Shown one piece after another: positions 23,116 through 35,460 of a stretch of 64,000 nucleotides of DNA; positions within the stretch are counted from its first letter, which is position 1; the number at the start of each line of letters is the position of its first letter. Source of the stretch: Notamacropus eugenii (Eukaryota; Chordata; Mammalia; Diprotodontia; Macropodidae); assembly GCF_028372415.1 (NCBI RefSeq), contig NC_092872.1, forward strand, positions 550,393,705 through 550,457,704. The letters run 5' to 3'. The position numbers and the translations under genes are program-made. The notes beneath the pieces are model-generated. The model was not told the DNA's origin. It saw only the letters and a list, made by a program, of their open reading frames with translations, and did no database searches.

Positions 23116-23118
23116 TTT

Positions 23119-24225
23119 TTGAATATTTTATTTTTTGCCAAGTACATGTAAAAAAAAATTTTAACATACATTTTTTAAAAATTGTGATTTACAAATTCTC
23201 TCCCTCCCTGACTCCTCCCATCCTCCCCATGGTAAGATATTTGATATAGGTCACATGTGTGCAATAATGCAAAACATATTTCCATATTAGTCATGTTGTG
23301 AAAGAAAACACAGGCAAAAAAAACCACCAGAAAAAAATAAAGTGAAAAATAGTATGCTTTAATCTTCAGTCAGACTCCATCAGTTAGTTCTTCCTCTGAG
23401 GCTGGATGGCATTTTTCATCATGAGACCTTTAGAATTATTTTAGATCATTGTATTGCTGTGAATAGCTATGTCATTCACAGTTAATCATTGTACACTACT
23501 GCTGGTTCTTCTCATTTCACTCTGTGTCAGTTCAAGTAAGGTTTTCTTTTTCCTTTCTGAAATCATCCTACTCTTCATTTCTTCTAATATATAATATTCC
23601 ATTGACATAATATACTACAACTTATTCAGTCATTCTTCCAATTGATGGACATCCCCTCAATTTCCAACTCTTTGCCATCACAAAAATTTTTGTACAAATA
23701 GAAGCCTCCCCCTCACCTCTTTAAAATCTTTTTGGGATATAGACCTAGTCTGGGCATTGCTAGGTTAAAAGCTAGGAATAGTTTTATAGCCCTTTGGGGA
23801 TAATTCTAAATTATTCTCAGAATGATTAAATCAGTTCCCAGCTCCAACAACAGTACCTTGGTGTCCCTATTTTCCCTCATCCCCTCCAACATTTATCACT
23901 TCCCTTTTCTATCATATTAGTCAATCTGATAAGTATGAGGTGGTACTTCAGAGTTGTTATAATCTGCATTTCTCTAATCAGTAATGATTTAGAAGATATT
24001 TTTCATACAACTATAGATAGCTTTGATTTCTTCATCTAAAACCTGCCATTCGTATCCTTTGATCATTTATCAATTCGGGAATGACATATATTCTTATCAA
24101 TTTGACTCATTTCTCCATATATTTGAGAAGTGAGGCCTTTGTCAGAGATTCTTGCTGTATCAATTTTTCCCCAGCTTTCTGTTTTTCTTCTAATTCTTGG
24201 TATCATTGGTTTTGAATGAGCACAT
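23119..24225 (-). mobile_element. L1 LINE 3' part (ORF2 end and 3' UTR)
   Basis: Antisense L1: 'tttgccaagtacatgtaaaa', 'ggcatttttcatcatgagac', 'tccaattgatggacatcccc', 'gggatatagacctagtctgg', 'agaatgattaaatcagttcc', 'gatttagaagatatttttca' and 'tttgagaagtgaggcctttg'. This is the shared order seen again at 57.5 kb. 5'-truncated in the ORF2 C-terminal region, with several disruptions. Confidence 0.85.
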
Positions 24226-24359
24226 TGTACATATTTCACTCTCTCTTGTATTAGAATTATTTGTGTACTTGTCCTACCTTCTCTTAGATTGTAAAATTAA
24301 GGGACTGGGATAGATAACTTCAGAACTTCTTTACAGCTTTAAATCTATGATTAGGGAAA

Positions 24360-24590
24360 GATCTTAACTGAGAAAGGCCAAGGTCACTCACTTAGGCCAT
24401 TGTCAGTTTTCTTGACTTTGTCTTGTCATTGGACTTTGATGATTCTGGAGGAAAGAGCAAGGCCCTTGGCTTTGTGTAGCTCTGCCTCACTTAAAGACAA
24501 TTCATGTGCAAGTCAAGACATCACCATCTTGATGTCATCAGTCCACTTTGAGAACAAAGGATGAGCAACAGTGGTAAACTCTTTGAAAGT
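24360..24590 (+). mobile_element. RTE-tailed SINE, sense
   Basis: 'gactttgatgattctggagg', 'gctctgcctcacttaaagac', 'gtgcaagtcaagacatcacc' and the tail 'ccactttgagaacaaaggat' match, in the opposite orientation, the copies at 33.5 and 40.1 kb. Confidence 0.65.
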
Positions 24591-24744
24591 TGGTTGAATA
24601 CTTTATTTAATTATCCCTAACATTTTAACACCTAGTATAATGCTTCGCATATGTATCATAAGCATTTTAAAATGCTTGTTGAATTAAATCAAGAAGTTGA
24701 ATTAAATTAGGAATCCTGGAATAGTCCTATAAAATTAGTATTTT

Positions 24745-25260
24745 TTCTTCCTTACTTAAAAATATTTAATAAATTTTTATTGGTGCTTTATTTATATCAT
24801 CACATTTTCTCCAAACATTCCTCTCCCCAAGGAAGTCATTCCATATGAACAATATTTTTCAAGACAAAAATTTAAAAGAGGAAAAAATCAGCATAACTCA
24901 TCAATATATCAAGAAATTTGAAAATATATACAATACACAATATGTGTAGACCCCCTGCATCTGCAAAGGGTTGGGGAGGGAATATCATCTCATATCTCTT
25001 CTTTTGAGCCATGCTTGTTCTTTATTATTTTGCAACATTTAAATTTTTATTTTTTCTGTGTGGTTGTTCTTTCTGTTAGCATTATTACATCATTGTGTAT
25101 ATTGTTTTCCTGGCTCTGCTTACTTCAGTCTGCATCAGGTCATGTATATCTTTCCTTACTTCTCTGCATTCATCACATTAATAATTTTTTAATGGTGCAG
25201 TGATATTCCATTGCATTCATACACTACAATTTGTTTATCAAAATTTCTTGATTATTTTTT
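24745..25260 (-). mobile_element. L1 LINE 3' UTR, older subfamily
   Basis: 'ctctgcttacttcagtctgc', 'atcaggtcatgtatatcttt' and 'cattgcattcatacactaca' correspond to the L1 3' UTR in antisense but diverge more from the 23.1 and 57.5 kb copies, suggesting a different or older subfamily. Confidence 0.6.
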
Positions 25261-25309
25261 ATAAAAATTAAAATAATTCATGTTGATATAGCAGTTTGCA
25301 GTTTGAGTG

Positions 25310-25495
25310 TTTTTTTCACAATCCTGTGAGACAGGCAGTACAAGTATTATATTCCTTATTTTACTAATGAGAAAACTGAGGCTCTTAGAGGTTAAGTGAC
25401 TTGCCTAAGGCCACATAGCTAATACATTTCTGAACTAGACTGTAAATCATTGTCTTCTGACTGTGCTCAGTGCTCTTTGTACCTTACCACTTCTC
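25310..25495 (-). mobile_element. MIR-type SINE
   Basis: 'acaatcctgtgagacaggca', 'tgagaaaactgaggctctta' and 'cttgcctaaggccacatagc' in antisense order. Confidence 0.7.
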
Positions 25496-25859
25496 TGGTG
25501 GAACAACAGTTACCTTTCATAGGTTATACAGGATTACGTGGAATGTACTAAACTCCTTTTAATTTTTTTCATAAATCAATGGATCTCTGATTTCTTGAAC
25601 ATTGGTATTCCCTCCAATGGGGCGGATCACAAAAATGCACTCTTCACCCTGTGTGACTGTTACCTATGTCCTCCCATAAATCCTCCACATGCTAAAGTTC
25701 TTCCTCCTAGTCCTCTTGACATTGCATGAATATTAACGAAGCATGTGGGCTGCTTATCCCTTACAGTCACTACTTGACTGGCCAGTATCCTTTCCTAGGT
25801 ATACATGTCTCTAATGATGTCCTTTATGCTGCTTCCCCTACAAAATTCTTCATTAGCCA
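25496..25859. other. Intergenic, nothing recognised
   Basis: No confident repeat or gene. It may be the distal end of the adjoining RTE relic. Confidence 0.35.
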
Positions 25860-26218
25860 TGTGGTATAACCCCCTATGCACTTCTCCATCGGCCAGTAGA
25901 TGATCTGCAATTTGAATTCTTCAGAGTTGGTGTCCTATAATTTGTAGCCATGTAGCATCACTGGAAGAATACTGATGTTAAAAACATGAGCCTTTGTTTC
26001 AGAGACCACTAAAAGCCCTGCACAATTTTCCCATAAACAATACAGCTCAATCTATTCTTACTATTTATTTCTGAGCCCAAATCATTGTCAATCCACAGCA
26101 TCTGTATAGGGTATATATGTACTGATGGACCATAGATGAGGTTTTCTAACTGCAAATCATAATCTGGCTAATGGGTATTCTTCATCTACTTGAGTTTTCT
26201 TGTGTAGATAGGCCAAAC

Positions 26219-26260
<42 letters not shown>

Positions 26261-26960
26261 TAGAGACAAGAGAGACAGAGACAGAGCTAGAATGAGTGAG
26301 AGAGAGACAGAGAGACAGAAAGACAGAGACAGAGACAGAGAGAGATATTATGGATATCATTTAAGAGGCTTTGTAATGTCGCTGGATTTGAAGTCATACT
26401 CACCTGATGGCATACTTACTTGTGAACAAGGTCATCAGGGGGATCATAATCTATAGGAAATACCTCTTTTATTTGGACTCTGATTAGCATAACAGCAGAT
26501 GTATTCCATAACAGTGGAAAATACCTTTGGTGAGAATTCATCTTTCTGTTTTTTCCTCGATTGCTATTAATCAGCAGTTCATTAGACAATGGTGTCTCTG
26601 TTGTTATAGCTTTCATGCGCTCTGGTATTATTACTTTTTTTTGACAACTGTTAAGTATATCAGCCTTCCTGTTTTATTCTACTAAGCCAGTTGATTTTTT
26701 GTAAATAACAAACAATAAGTACATTGGGAAGTTATATTCTCTAACTCATTCAGTCAACTCTGTGACTATAAATGAGTAGCTTTCAGTTTAATGTTGTTTG
26801 CAAATGCCTGCCTATTCCTTTATCACACCTTGATCAAATATTATCTCAATTCATGTATAAATTATGGGAAAGTAGTCATACGGGCATACAGTTATTGGTC
26901 TAACAGATGTGTCTTCTTTGCAAAAGGAACCTGGGGTAGGTAAAAAGGATCTGACCTACT
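25860..26960 (-). mobile_element. RTE-like LINE relic, RT domain
   Basis: Minus-strand translation in shifting frames gives RPITVCPYDYFPIIYT-like text, YNFPMYLLFVNYKKSTGLVE (compare FVDYKKAFDSVE, an RT block), IDNDLGSEINSKNRLSCIVY and MFLTSVFFQ*CYMATNY (compare SVLPAMLYGCETW). Their order is that of RT palm followed by the RTE C-terminal region. Many stops and shifts make this ancient. A GT/GA microsatellite interrupts it. Confidence 0.55.
26220..26345. repeat. (GT)n then (GA/GACA)n compound microsatellite
   Basis: About 39 bp of GT followed by about 85 bp of GA-rich repeats with GACAGA units. Expanded inside an RTE relic. Confidence 0.92.
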
Positions 26961-27829
26961 AGGTGATTGTCCATCACTCAGCACTCTCCTGCCAGTACTG
27001 GGACTGACTGCCTATCACTCTCAAACGCTATCTAGCAGTTATCTGTCAGTAATTGGTTTGCCATGGCTTTACCCACCAGTCATTCCATCTGACAAATGCA
27101 GGGTGTTAGTATTTACCCCTATACCAAAATAATAGTGAAACTGTTTGACTAAGCAGTTAAAAATATGATAATCATAGTAATAGCAACTCCCATAATAGAA
27201 ATTATAGCAAATCTCAACTTTCCCCTATAATCTATTGAAGGAGATAAGGAAGTTCATTTGCTTAAAATATACCTATTCCCTCCAAATGCTATGGGTTCAG
27301 AGTGGTGTAAGAGGAATTCTCACAACACAGCCCAAGAAAACAGGAGACCGGGAGGATAATCACAGGGGTTCTAGCAGAGGGTAAGTAGTGGGTTGGGTGC
27401 TGGGTTGTTACACACCTTGCTGCTGGCCATTTCTCCAGAAATGACAACTGCTACAACACTCTGGTTCCCTGTGCTGCGCTGACACTGCTTGCTCTGATCA
27501 AAAGGACAGAAAGGTTTGTGCACCTAGCTTTATCTGCCTCCGGAGATGAAAGGGATTACTGCCTACCTAGTCCCAGGACCTGGAAAGGGGATTATGCCCA
27601 TGTATGCAGCTATGTGAGCTCATCTTTCCTCATCATCTCCACTATATGTCATTTTACTCCTTCACTTTCAACCTCTGTGTATTGACTTGCATCTTGTATT
27701 ATTTCTACAATTCAAAATCAAAACAGTCTGACCACCTGGGGAAAAACATGTCCCTTGTAGTGCTTGCTTTCCCTGTAGAAACTCTATCCCCAAGATTTTG
27801 AAACTACCTGCCAACATTCCCTACATCCT
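26961..27829. other. Intergenic, nothing recognised
   Basis: No repeat or gene block that I can name. Confidence 0.4.
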
Positions 27830-28619
27830 CCCCCTCAGAATTTTACAGTCTCTCTCCTCACATGCTACTGAACAGAGCTAGAGGAAGTCAGCCAACTGAA
27901 GTGACTGGGTTCACTACAGATTTATGTTATCTAATCTCAACTGCGTCCTCAATGCAATAAGACAATTCTTTTGCTCCTTTGTAATTGACTCCCTCTCCCA
28001 GCTCCCTCAGAAGCAATTTCAAAATTCTCTTCCTCTCAGTCGCTTAAACCTCTCTCCCCTCTTAGCTGAGGACCTTACCTATTACTTTCCTGAGAAAGCT
28101 GAGACCATTCAATATGAGCTACTCTTTCCCCTTTTTCTTCATCTCAAAACCCCTTGACACAATTCCCCACTCTCTCCTTCTTTATTCTCTTTGCCTTTAT
28201 TTCACTCTCCCTTGAAGTGGTCTTGACAAGGTTAATCTCTCTACGTATTCCTCTGATCCCTTTTCTTTCCCCTTTTCTCCAGCAAATGCCCCCTTATTTA
28301 TACCCTTTCTTTAGCCTTTACTTTCTCCCTAGCAACTGGTTCCTTCCCTATCTTCTTAAAAAAAAAAACCAAAACATTCTCTTGCTTGTCCTTAAAAGAA
28401 AATAAACCTTCACTTGACCATCCAATCTCCCTGAGCTGCTTTGTATTTCTCTGCTATTTGTCACTGAAAGAAGCTATCCACACTTGATGTCTTTCTTTTC
28501 TCTCCTTTTGCTCACTTACCCCTAAGGCTTTGGCAATCTGGCTCCTGATTTGATCACTCCACTGAAATATCCATCTCCAAAGTTATCAAGGATCTTTTAA
28601 ATGCTAAATCTGATAGTCT

Positions 28620-28620
<1 letters not shown>

Positions 28621-28656
<36 letters not shown>
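28621..28656. repeat. Poly-C run of 36
   Basis: 36 consecutive C (G36 on the minus strand) in an L2 relic, immediately after 'ctgatagtctt'. The flanks continue the L2 order, so it seems to replace or expand a short CT/C stretch. Confidence 0.95.
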
Positions 28657-28657
<1 letters not shown>

Positions 28658-28744
28658 TCCTCATCCTTCTTGACCTATCTGCAACATTTGGCTCTGCTGA
28701 CCATCTACCCACTTTTCCCCAGTACTCTCTCCAATCTGCATTTT

Positions 28745-28975
28745 TAAAACATGTTGTTCAGTCATGTCCCACCCTAAAGTCCATGAAGTTTTCGTGACAA
28801 AGATACTGGAATAATTGGTCATTTCTTTCTCCAGTGTGTCCTCATTTTACAGATGAGGAACTGAGGCAAATAGGGATTAAGTGACTTGCCCAGGGTCATG
28901 CAGCTAGTAAATGTCAGACTGGATTTGAATTCAGTTCTTCCTGGCTCCACCCCAAGTTTTATAACACTATTTGCT
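28745..28975 (-). mobile_element. tRNA-derived SINE nested in L2
   Basis: 'gttcagtcatgtcccaccct', 'cattttacagatgaggaact', 'cttgcccagggtcatgcagc' and 'gaattcagttcttcctggct' are antisense Mar-1/Opo-1-like blocks. L2 sequence resumes near 28.98 kb. Confidence 0.7.
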
Positions 28976-30475
28976 CCCAACTCTCCCCAATCTTGTCTGA
29001 CCATTGCTCATTAGTCTTTCTTACTGGATCATCATCCATATCATGCCCCCTAACTCTGGGTGTACCTGTTTTTTTCCCTCTTTTCTTGTTTCTAGTCTTT
29101 CTCTTGATGACCGCATCAGTTTTCATGGGTTTAATAATGATCTTTATGCAGATGATTCTCTTCTGACCTCCAGTCTTGCCTCACTAAACTAGGTGACCCA
29201 GTGAAATTGAAAATCAATATATCCAAGGCAGAACTCATTATTTTTCATGCAAAACCTCCTCTATTTCTCTCAAGTGTAGCACCATCTTTCCAGTCTACCT
29301 GGTTCATAACCTTGGCATTATTCTTACCTCCTAATCTCCATCCCTTGCATCACAGTCAAGCATTTGTTGAATCTTGTGATTTCTGCTCTTACTATATCTC
29401 TCACCTCCTGTCTCTTCTCTCTCCTCATATAGCCATCAACTTTAGATAAAGATCTCATCACCTCTAACCTGGTCTACATTAATGACCTCCTAATTTCATT
29501 TTTCACCAGACTCCTTCATCAACTCCAAGGAAATTCTTCATCCTGGAAAATCACTTCAGTCCTGGAATTCTCACCTAAGAAGTACCTCTAGCTTTTGCAG
29601 CCCCTCTCTCTGATTGGACAGCTCCTTCAAGCCTCTCCATTTAAGGAGAGTGTCCAGGCCAGCTAACTCTCAGGCTGTAATCCAAACTCCTCCACCTTGC
29701 CCAAAATGGGAACCTTCCTCCCCGCTCCCTTTCAGCTTCCTTTTATGCGTTCTTTCCCCTGTTAGAATGTAAACTCCTTCAGGCCAGGCACTGTCTTTCT
29801 TTTTACTTGTATTTATATACCCAGAATTCAGTACAGTGCTTGGTATGTAACAAGTGCTTCATAAATACTTGTTGACTGGCTAACTGAACTCTCCTTCTCA
29901 AGTCCTTCCCCACTGTAATCCTTCTTCCACACAACCGATAAAGGTATTTTCTTAAGCACAGATCTGATCTACTCTTCTAATCAAACTCCAGCTGCTATTG
30001 CCTTAAGGATTAAAGTAAACTCTTTTTGGCTTTTAAGCCCTTCACAATTTTACTCCAACCTATACTTCCTGCACTTCATAATCTAATCAAACTGGACTTC
30101 TTTTCCTGTTCATCACACACAGCACTATACCCCTCCAACTCCATGCCTTTGCACCGACCATCCTCTATGCCTAGAATGTTACTCTCCTTACCTCCACCCT
30201 GTAGAATCACTCACTTCTTTCAAGACATAGATCAAGCATCATCTCCGACAAAAAACCTTTTTTGTTTCTCCCCCCAATACTGGTATCCTCCTTCCCTAAC
30301 TCCTCTGTATTTATTTTGCCTTTACTGTATGTCATGTTATCTCCCCCAATAGAATGTAAACTCCTTGAAAGAAGAGACTCTTTTTTGTTTTTTGTTTTTT
30401 GTCTATCTCCAGCACCAGCACAGTGCCTGGCGCACTATAGGCACTTGATAAATGGTTGTTGTTTGATTACAGGAA

Positions 30476-30869
30476 ATACACTGGGATGTCTATAAGTATA
30501 TATCATGTGTCTCAAAAGATCTTTGGGCCCTCCTCTTAACCCCACAGCAATTAGCACAGCATTTTGCACATATTAGAGATTTAATAGGCATAGGATGAAT
30601 GAATAAATGAATGATGAATTTTGAATAACACTCTCAAGGTGATCCTTACTCTTGTTGATTCTAAGCTCTTAGCTTGTAAATTTGGAAGCAGTTTGTCTGT
30701 GTAATTCTTTAAAGATTGAGTAGCATATCTAAACTTATCTGTGGATTTTGTGAATCTTGCATTTCTTATATTCCGTACTGATAGACTGTAATTCATGTCA
30801 ACTGCTCTTCACATATTATGCTTTCTCAATTCCTGCCCAACAGCACTACCAATTGTTCTATGGATTTAA
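30476..30869. other. Intergenic; weak L2-tail traces
   Basis: 'gcacatattagagatttaat' resembles an L2 3' tail. Otherwise unassigned. Confidence 0.35.
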
Positions 30870-31160
30870 CATTCTGTCTCCTTTCTCTGTCTTTGCACAA
30901 ACTATCCCTCATACTTAGAATATATACCTCACCTTTATTATGAAGCCTTTTCTAATGGCCCACCCCACCCCCAAAATTTTCCCTCCTCAAATCACCTTGT
31001 GTTTATTGACCTGGGTACACATTTTATCCTCCCAGTAGACGTTAAGCTCCTTGAGGGTAAGGATTGTTGATTTTTGTCTTTTTTACCTTAATATTTAGTC
31101 CAGTACTTAGTACCCAGAAAACACTTAAAAATGACTGTTCAAATGCATTGAATTATACTT
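30870..31160 (+). mobile_element. L2 LINE 3' end
   Basis: 'atgaagccttttctaatggc', 'gacgttaagctccttgaggg' and 'taatatttagtccagtactt' are sense L2 3' UTR blocks. Confidence 0.65.
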
Positions 31161-31261
31161 TTCTTAAAGGTTTACAGGTGGTGCTATTACACAAAATGTT
31201 CCTTATTCCCTGAAATTTAGAGTAATTTCCTTCTGTTCTGTCAATCAATCAACAAGAGCTG

Positions 31262-31412
31262 ATTATTATTTTTTTAATCTTTGGAGGCAAATGGGATTAA
31301 GTGATTTGCCCAGGATCACATAGCTAGTAAGTGTCTGAGACAGGATTTGAACTCAGGTCCTCTTGACTCTAGAGCCAGGACTGTACCCACTATACCATCT
31401 TGCTACCCCAAC
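31262..31412 (-). mobile_element. tRNA-derived SINE head
   Basis: 'gggattaagtgatttgccca', 'gatttgaactcaggtcctct' and the reversed head 'actataccatcttgctaccc'. Confidence 0.65.
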
Positions 31413-31414
31413 AA

Positions 31415-32215
31415 AAAGCTTACTATGTACGACACTGCAGTAAGCACCAGGGATGAGACAAAAGGTAAAAATATGAGCCCTGCTTTCAAGGAGCTCTTAT
31501 TCTAATAGGGTAGGCAACTTGCAAATAATTATGTAAATGCAAGACATTCAATATAAGTGGAAGAATAGAGGGTGATATTAGGAAGAAGGAAGGGTGGAAG
31601 CTGGAAGGAGAATCAGGAAAGACCTCCTGCAGAAGGCAGGATTTGAGTTGAGTCTTGAAGGGAGTCTTGGAAGCCTGGAAGTAGAGGTGAAGAGGGAGAG
31701 CATTCCAGGCACAAGGAAGAGCCAGTATAAAGGCTTGAAGTCAGGAGATGGAATATTATGTGTGAGGAACTGCAAGGAGGTCAGTGAAGATGGATCCTAG
31801 GGTAGGTATAGGGATGTTTAAGAGGACTGAAAAGTAGGCACCTGCAGGCATTCGGAAGCCACTGGAGTTTATTGAATAAAGGGTTGACATTCACATCTTA
31901 AAGCGCATGTGTGGTTTAAGAAGATTATTTTGGCAGGTGAGCAGAGGATGGCTTGGAGCAGGGAGAAGCTTAAGATAGGCAGACCAATTAGATGACTATT
32001 AAATTAGCCTGAGTGAGAGATGAGGAGGGCCTAAACAAGGATTGTGAGTGGAGAGAAAGGCACATGTTGAAGGTGATGTTGTGAAGGTAAAGTAACAAGT
32101 GCAAGATTTGACAACAGATTGAGTGTGGGAGGTGAGTTCAAGCGAGGGGTTAAGGATGACATTTGCTCCAACCTGGTGACCAGGAGGACTGGCAGAAAGG
32201 GAAGGTTTGGATAAG
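31415..32215 (-). mobile_element. L2 LINE (ORF2 C-terminal part and 3' UTR)
   Basis: Antisense L2 in order: 'ttactatgtacgacactgca', 'gctctattctaatag'-like region, 'gggagagcattccaggcaca', 'cattcggaagccactggagt', 'gcaagatttgacaacagatt'. These correspond to the sense blocks at 0.65-1.1 kb and 29.2 kb. Confidence 0.75.
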
Positions 32216-32524
32216 AAAGACAATCCATTCCTAATCGGAAGTGCAAAACAACTCTAAAGAAATATCATGTTTTCTCCTCAGCTTTCTCTTATAGTATAAA
32301 TAGTCCCAATTATTTTAGTTATTCTTCACAAGCCACATTCTCCAATCTTTTCATCATTATCAAGTCCGTGCTTTGGAATTTCTCCGAGTTCTCAGTCTTA
32401 CTTAAGTTATAATTTGTCTTAATGATTTTATATTCTAATACTGATCTCTAATATACAAGCCTCCAATCTGATTTAATGACATATCATTTATTTAGTACCT
32501 ATTCTATACAGAGCAGCATACTAA
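32216..32524. other. Intergenic, nothing recognised
   Basis: Pyrimidine-rich. No repeat block recognised. Confidence 0.35.
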
Positions 32525-33125
32525 TATTCACAGAAACATTAAAACAGAATCTTAGGGTTGGAATGGTTCTCTGAGGCATTCTGTTCCAGCTTAAACAGCT
32601 CATTTCATTTTTGGATAGGTAGAATTTGCCCCTTTGCAACTTCCATCTAGATTTTGCTTTCTGAAATCAAGCAATCTACCAAATAATAGCCATTGAAATA
32701 CTTGAAGACAGATAAAATGTCCCCCTAGATTTTCTGTTCTTCAGGATAATAATTCCCAGTCCTTTGAACTGATCCTCATATAGCATGATTTTCAAGGTCT
32801 TCACTGTCATGGTTGCCTTCTTCTGGGTTCAATGTCCTTCCTAAAATACTCAGTGCTGGTGTCCAGAACTGAACATAATTCTGACCTAAGAGGAATATAG
32901 TGGTACTATTACTTTCCTGGTCTTGGATGAAATACCACTCTTAATGCAGTCTGATTGTATTAGCTTTATGACCAGCATATCCCATCATTGACACATCTTG
33001 GGTTAGTAGTCCATTAAAAGTTTCATATCATTTTCTGATAAGCTGCTATCTAGCCATGACTCTCCCATACTGGACTTATGACTTTGGTTGTTTTTGAACC
33101 TAAGAATAAGTATAATTTCTATTCA
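32525..33125 (-). mobile_element. CR1/L3-clade LINE 3' portion
   Basis: 'cagaatcttagggttggaat', 'tttgcaacttccatctagat', 'tcactgtcatggttgccttc', 'ctcagtgctggtgtccagaa' and 'tatctagccatgactctccc' follow the CR1/L3 antisense order seen at 12.4 and 43.3 kb. Confidence 0.7.
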
Positions 33126-33484
33126 ATCAAGAAGTAATTTTTTTCCTTTTCCCTATTGAGTGACTGGAATAATTCATCTTAATACTCCCCTTCTAGTCCT
33201 AGAACACATAACAAATCACAAAGAGAAGAAAACTTTTTCTCTGTACTTTCCACATGACACTTCCAAAACCTTCTGAAGATGGAAAATTAAGGGAGACATC
33301 AGAAACAGACAAAATAGCCTTGCATTGGCTATATTTAATGAAATGCCTTAGAGTCAGGCAAGGCCAATTTTGTCTCTCTTGATTTACCATCTTCCTCTCT
33401 TATTTTCTTCCTGAGTATGTCAACTCTGAATTATCAGGAAGTTGTCCTCATTCCTCCCTCAATGATAGGTACTCTCACGTTGTT
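33126..33484. other. Intergenic, nothing recognised
   Basis: No feature seen. Confidence 0.35.
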
Positions 33485-33486
33485 GG

Positions 33487-33770
33487 CGTTCGTCCTTCAT
33501 TCTCCAAGAGAACCAATGACACCAGGAAGGAGATGTCTTAACTTGCAAGTGAATTGAATTTAAGTGAGGCAGAGCCGTAAAAAGTCATCAACCCCATTCT
33601 TTCCTCCAGAGTCATCAGAGTCTAGTGGCAAAACAGAAGTCAAGACAACTGACAGTGACCCAGGACACAGTGGGAGATCATGGCCTTTTTTTAAGCTAAG
33701 GTCTTTCCCAGGTCTCAGTTTGTCTGAGGTGACATCCATTCAGTAGTTAAAGGCTAGGTAAGAATGGAGG
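33487..33770 (-). mobile_element. RTE-tailed SINE
   Basis: 'ttcgtccttcattctccaag', 'tgcaagtgaattgaatttaa', 'gtgaggcagagccgtaaaa', 'cagagtcatcagagtctagt' and 'ctttcccaggtctcagtttg'. The left end is the reverse complement of the RTE LINE tail. Confidence 0.7.
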
Positions 33771-34954
33771 TAAAAGATGTCCTAGTTTGCCTTCACAAAA
33801 CAATTGTTTAGGGAAGGAAGACTCTCAGAAGTTTCCCATCAGAACAGAAACAATTGCTATTTCCTCTCACTCTGAGCCATCAAAATCGAAACAATGAGCC
33901 TGTATGTTCACATGGTTTTGCCATATGCCAACCCCTTGAGCTTTTGGACCAGTCTGATGTCACTGATCTGCTTCACAGGTTCTGTTCCTTTGCTCACCAT
34001 CTCTAGAGCAGTCAGTGGCCTTCTCTTTCTCATACTGAAACATATTGAAGAACTGAACTTAGGTGTCTTGAACACTCCAAACCACCAACAAGTAAGGATC
34101 TTTAGGTCCAAAGCATTGTAGGATATTCAGTCCAAAGTAGGTCCCCTATATTTCTTTTATAGTCTGTACAGTGCCTAACAAGTTGCTAAGCACATAGTAG
34201 GCACTATTACATTTTAATTCAACCAGACTTAAGTCCTAAAAGTTGTAATGAAAAAACTAGATGTAGCTATTTAGTATAACCAAATTTAAAAATATTAATT
34301 TTTAGCTTAAATTCTTAGAATTATAATATTGAAAAAGTCAATATTTGGTATAACACTTTTAAAATCTAAATCTGGAAATTAATGTTATAGCATGCATATA
34401 ATGACACTTGAGAATTATAAGTATTTGTAATTTCATCTGTGTGGGTATTTCTTCTACTAATGCCTATGGCACCCTTTACCTTTATTTTTATGAGTTGCTT
34501 TCATTCAAAAAATTCATCTGATGACTTTCTGCTGAAGAGTTTCTCTAAGCTTAGGTTATTACTTGAATGAGAAACACATAGTCTATCATGGGGCCTATAC
34601 TTGAAGCCTTTCCAGCTTGGTAGGACCTGCCAAAATTGGCAGTCTGCTGGAGTAGCCTTTGAAAACCCTGAGTCTCCTCCAGGCCAAATGGAGTCATGGG
34701 AAGGACTTAATGGCAATGATTATTTAACAAGATGTGCCAAGATGAATCTACTCAGCCATCAGAAGAGCATATGACGAGTTATTTTTCCAGTAGTTGTGAT
34801 GTATGTGTACTGATCCATCCATCCTCCCTTTGCCAACTCCCCTTGTGGGTAATGACTTTTACAAAATGACTGACTGGCCAGAATTAAAGATTTAAAACTA
34901 GGAACAAAATGAAGCCAACTGGCCCAGGAAGGAAGTAGATTCATGATCTAGATG
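33771..34954. other. Intergenic, mostly unassigned
   Basis: Only a short sense L2 tail ('agcacatagtaggcactatt', about 34.15-34.22 kb) is recognised. Open frames to 75 codons lack motifs. Confidence 0.35.
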
Positions 34955-35460
34955 TTAGTAATTCAACAATTCAACACTGATTAAGTGCCAACTCTGAGCA
35001 TGGCACTTGGAATACAAAGAGAAAAATGAAGCAAATCCCTGATATTAAGGAGTTTACATTCTATTGTATCACATACTCATCAATGGAACTAAACAGTTAT
35101 AAACACAATGGTGTGAATTTTTCCGAATGTTTTATTGACTTGTGCTTACAGAAATATTTTTAGAGAAGATTATATTCTTATAAACATTTTATGTTTTTAA
35201 ATTTAGTTCCATATTCTAAATTATAAATTTAGTATCATTGAAGAGACTTCTATTCAATAAAACTAAGGAGGGGTATGCCATTGGAAAAATTAAATTTATC
35301 AAACAGTTATTGAATGACTATTCTGTATGAGGCCCTGTGCTAGTTCCTGTGAGAGTGAACAAGACACAGTCCCACTATTAAGGAACTTGCATTGAAGTAA
35401 GGGGGAAATAAGACATGTATTCAAATTAATAAAATATAGTGTAAAGCATGGAAGGGTATT
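34955..35460 (-). mobile_element. Two L2 3'-end fragments
   Basis: 34955-35070 ('gattaagtgccaactctgag', 'cacttggaatacaaagagaa') and 35275-35460 ('gaggccctgtgctagttcct', 'cccactattaaggaacttgc') are each the antisense 3' end of an L2 copy. Unassigned DNA lies between. Confidence 0.6.

Larger units (their letters stand above)
27830..30475 (+). mobile_element. Long L2 LINE relic (ORF2 to 3' end), interrupted
   Basis: About 2.6 kb of collinear sense L2: NLSPLLAEDLTYYFPEKAET (27.95-28.15 kb, compare LTAEDFASYF), 'gcaatctggctcctgatttg', 'cttcttgacctatctgcaac', the RT catalytic YADD at 29145-29156 (frame ...NDLYADDSLL), LKINISKAELIIF (29.2 kb), 'gtttgattacaggaaataca' at the far end, and L2 3' tails at 29.77-29.88 and 30.35-30.46 kb. 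It is broken by a 36-C run and a nested antisense SINE. The two 3' tails suggest that two copies, or a duplicated end, are merged. Confidence 0.7.
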
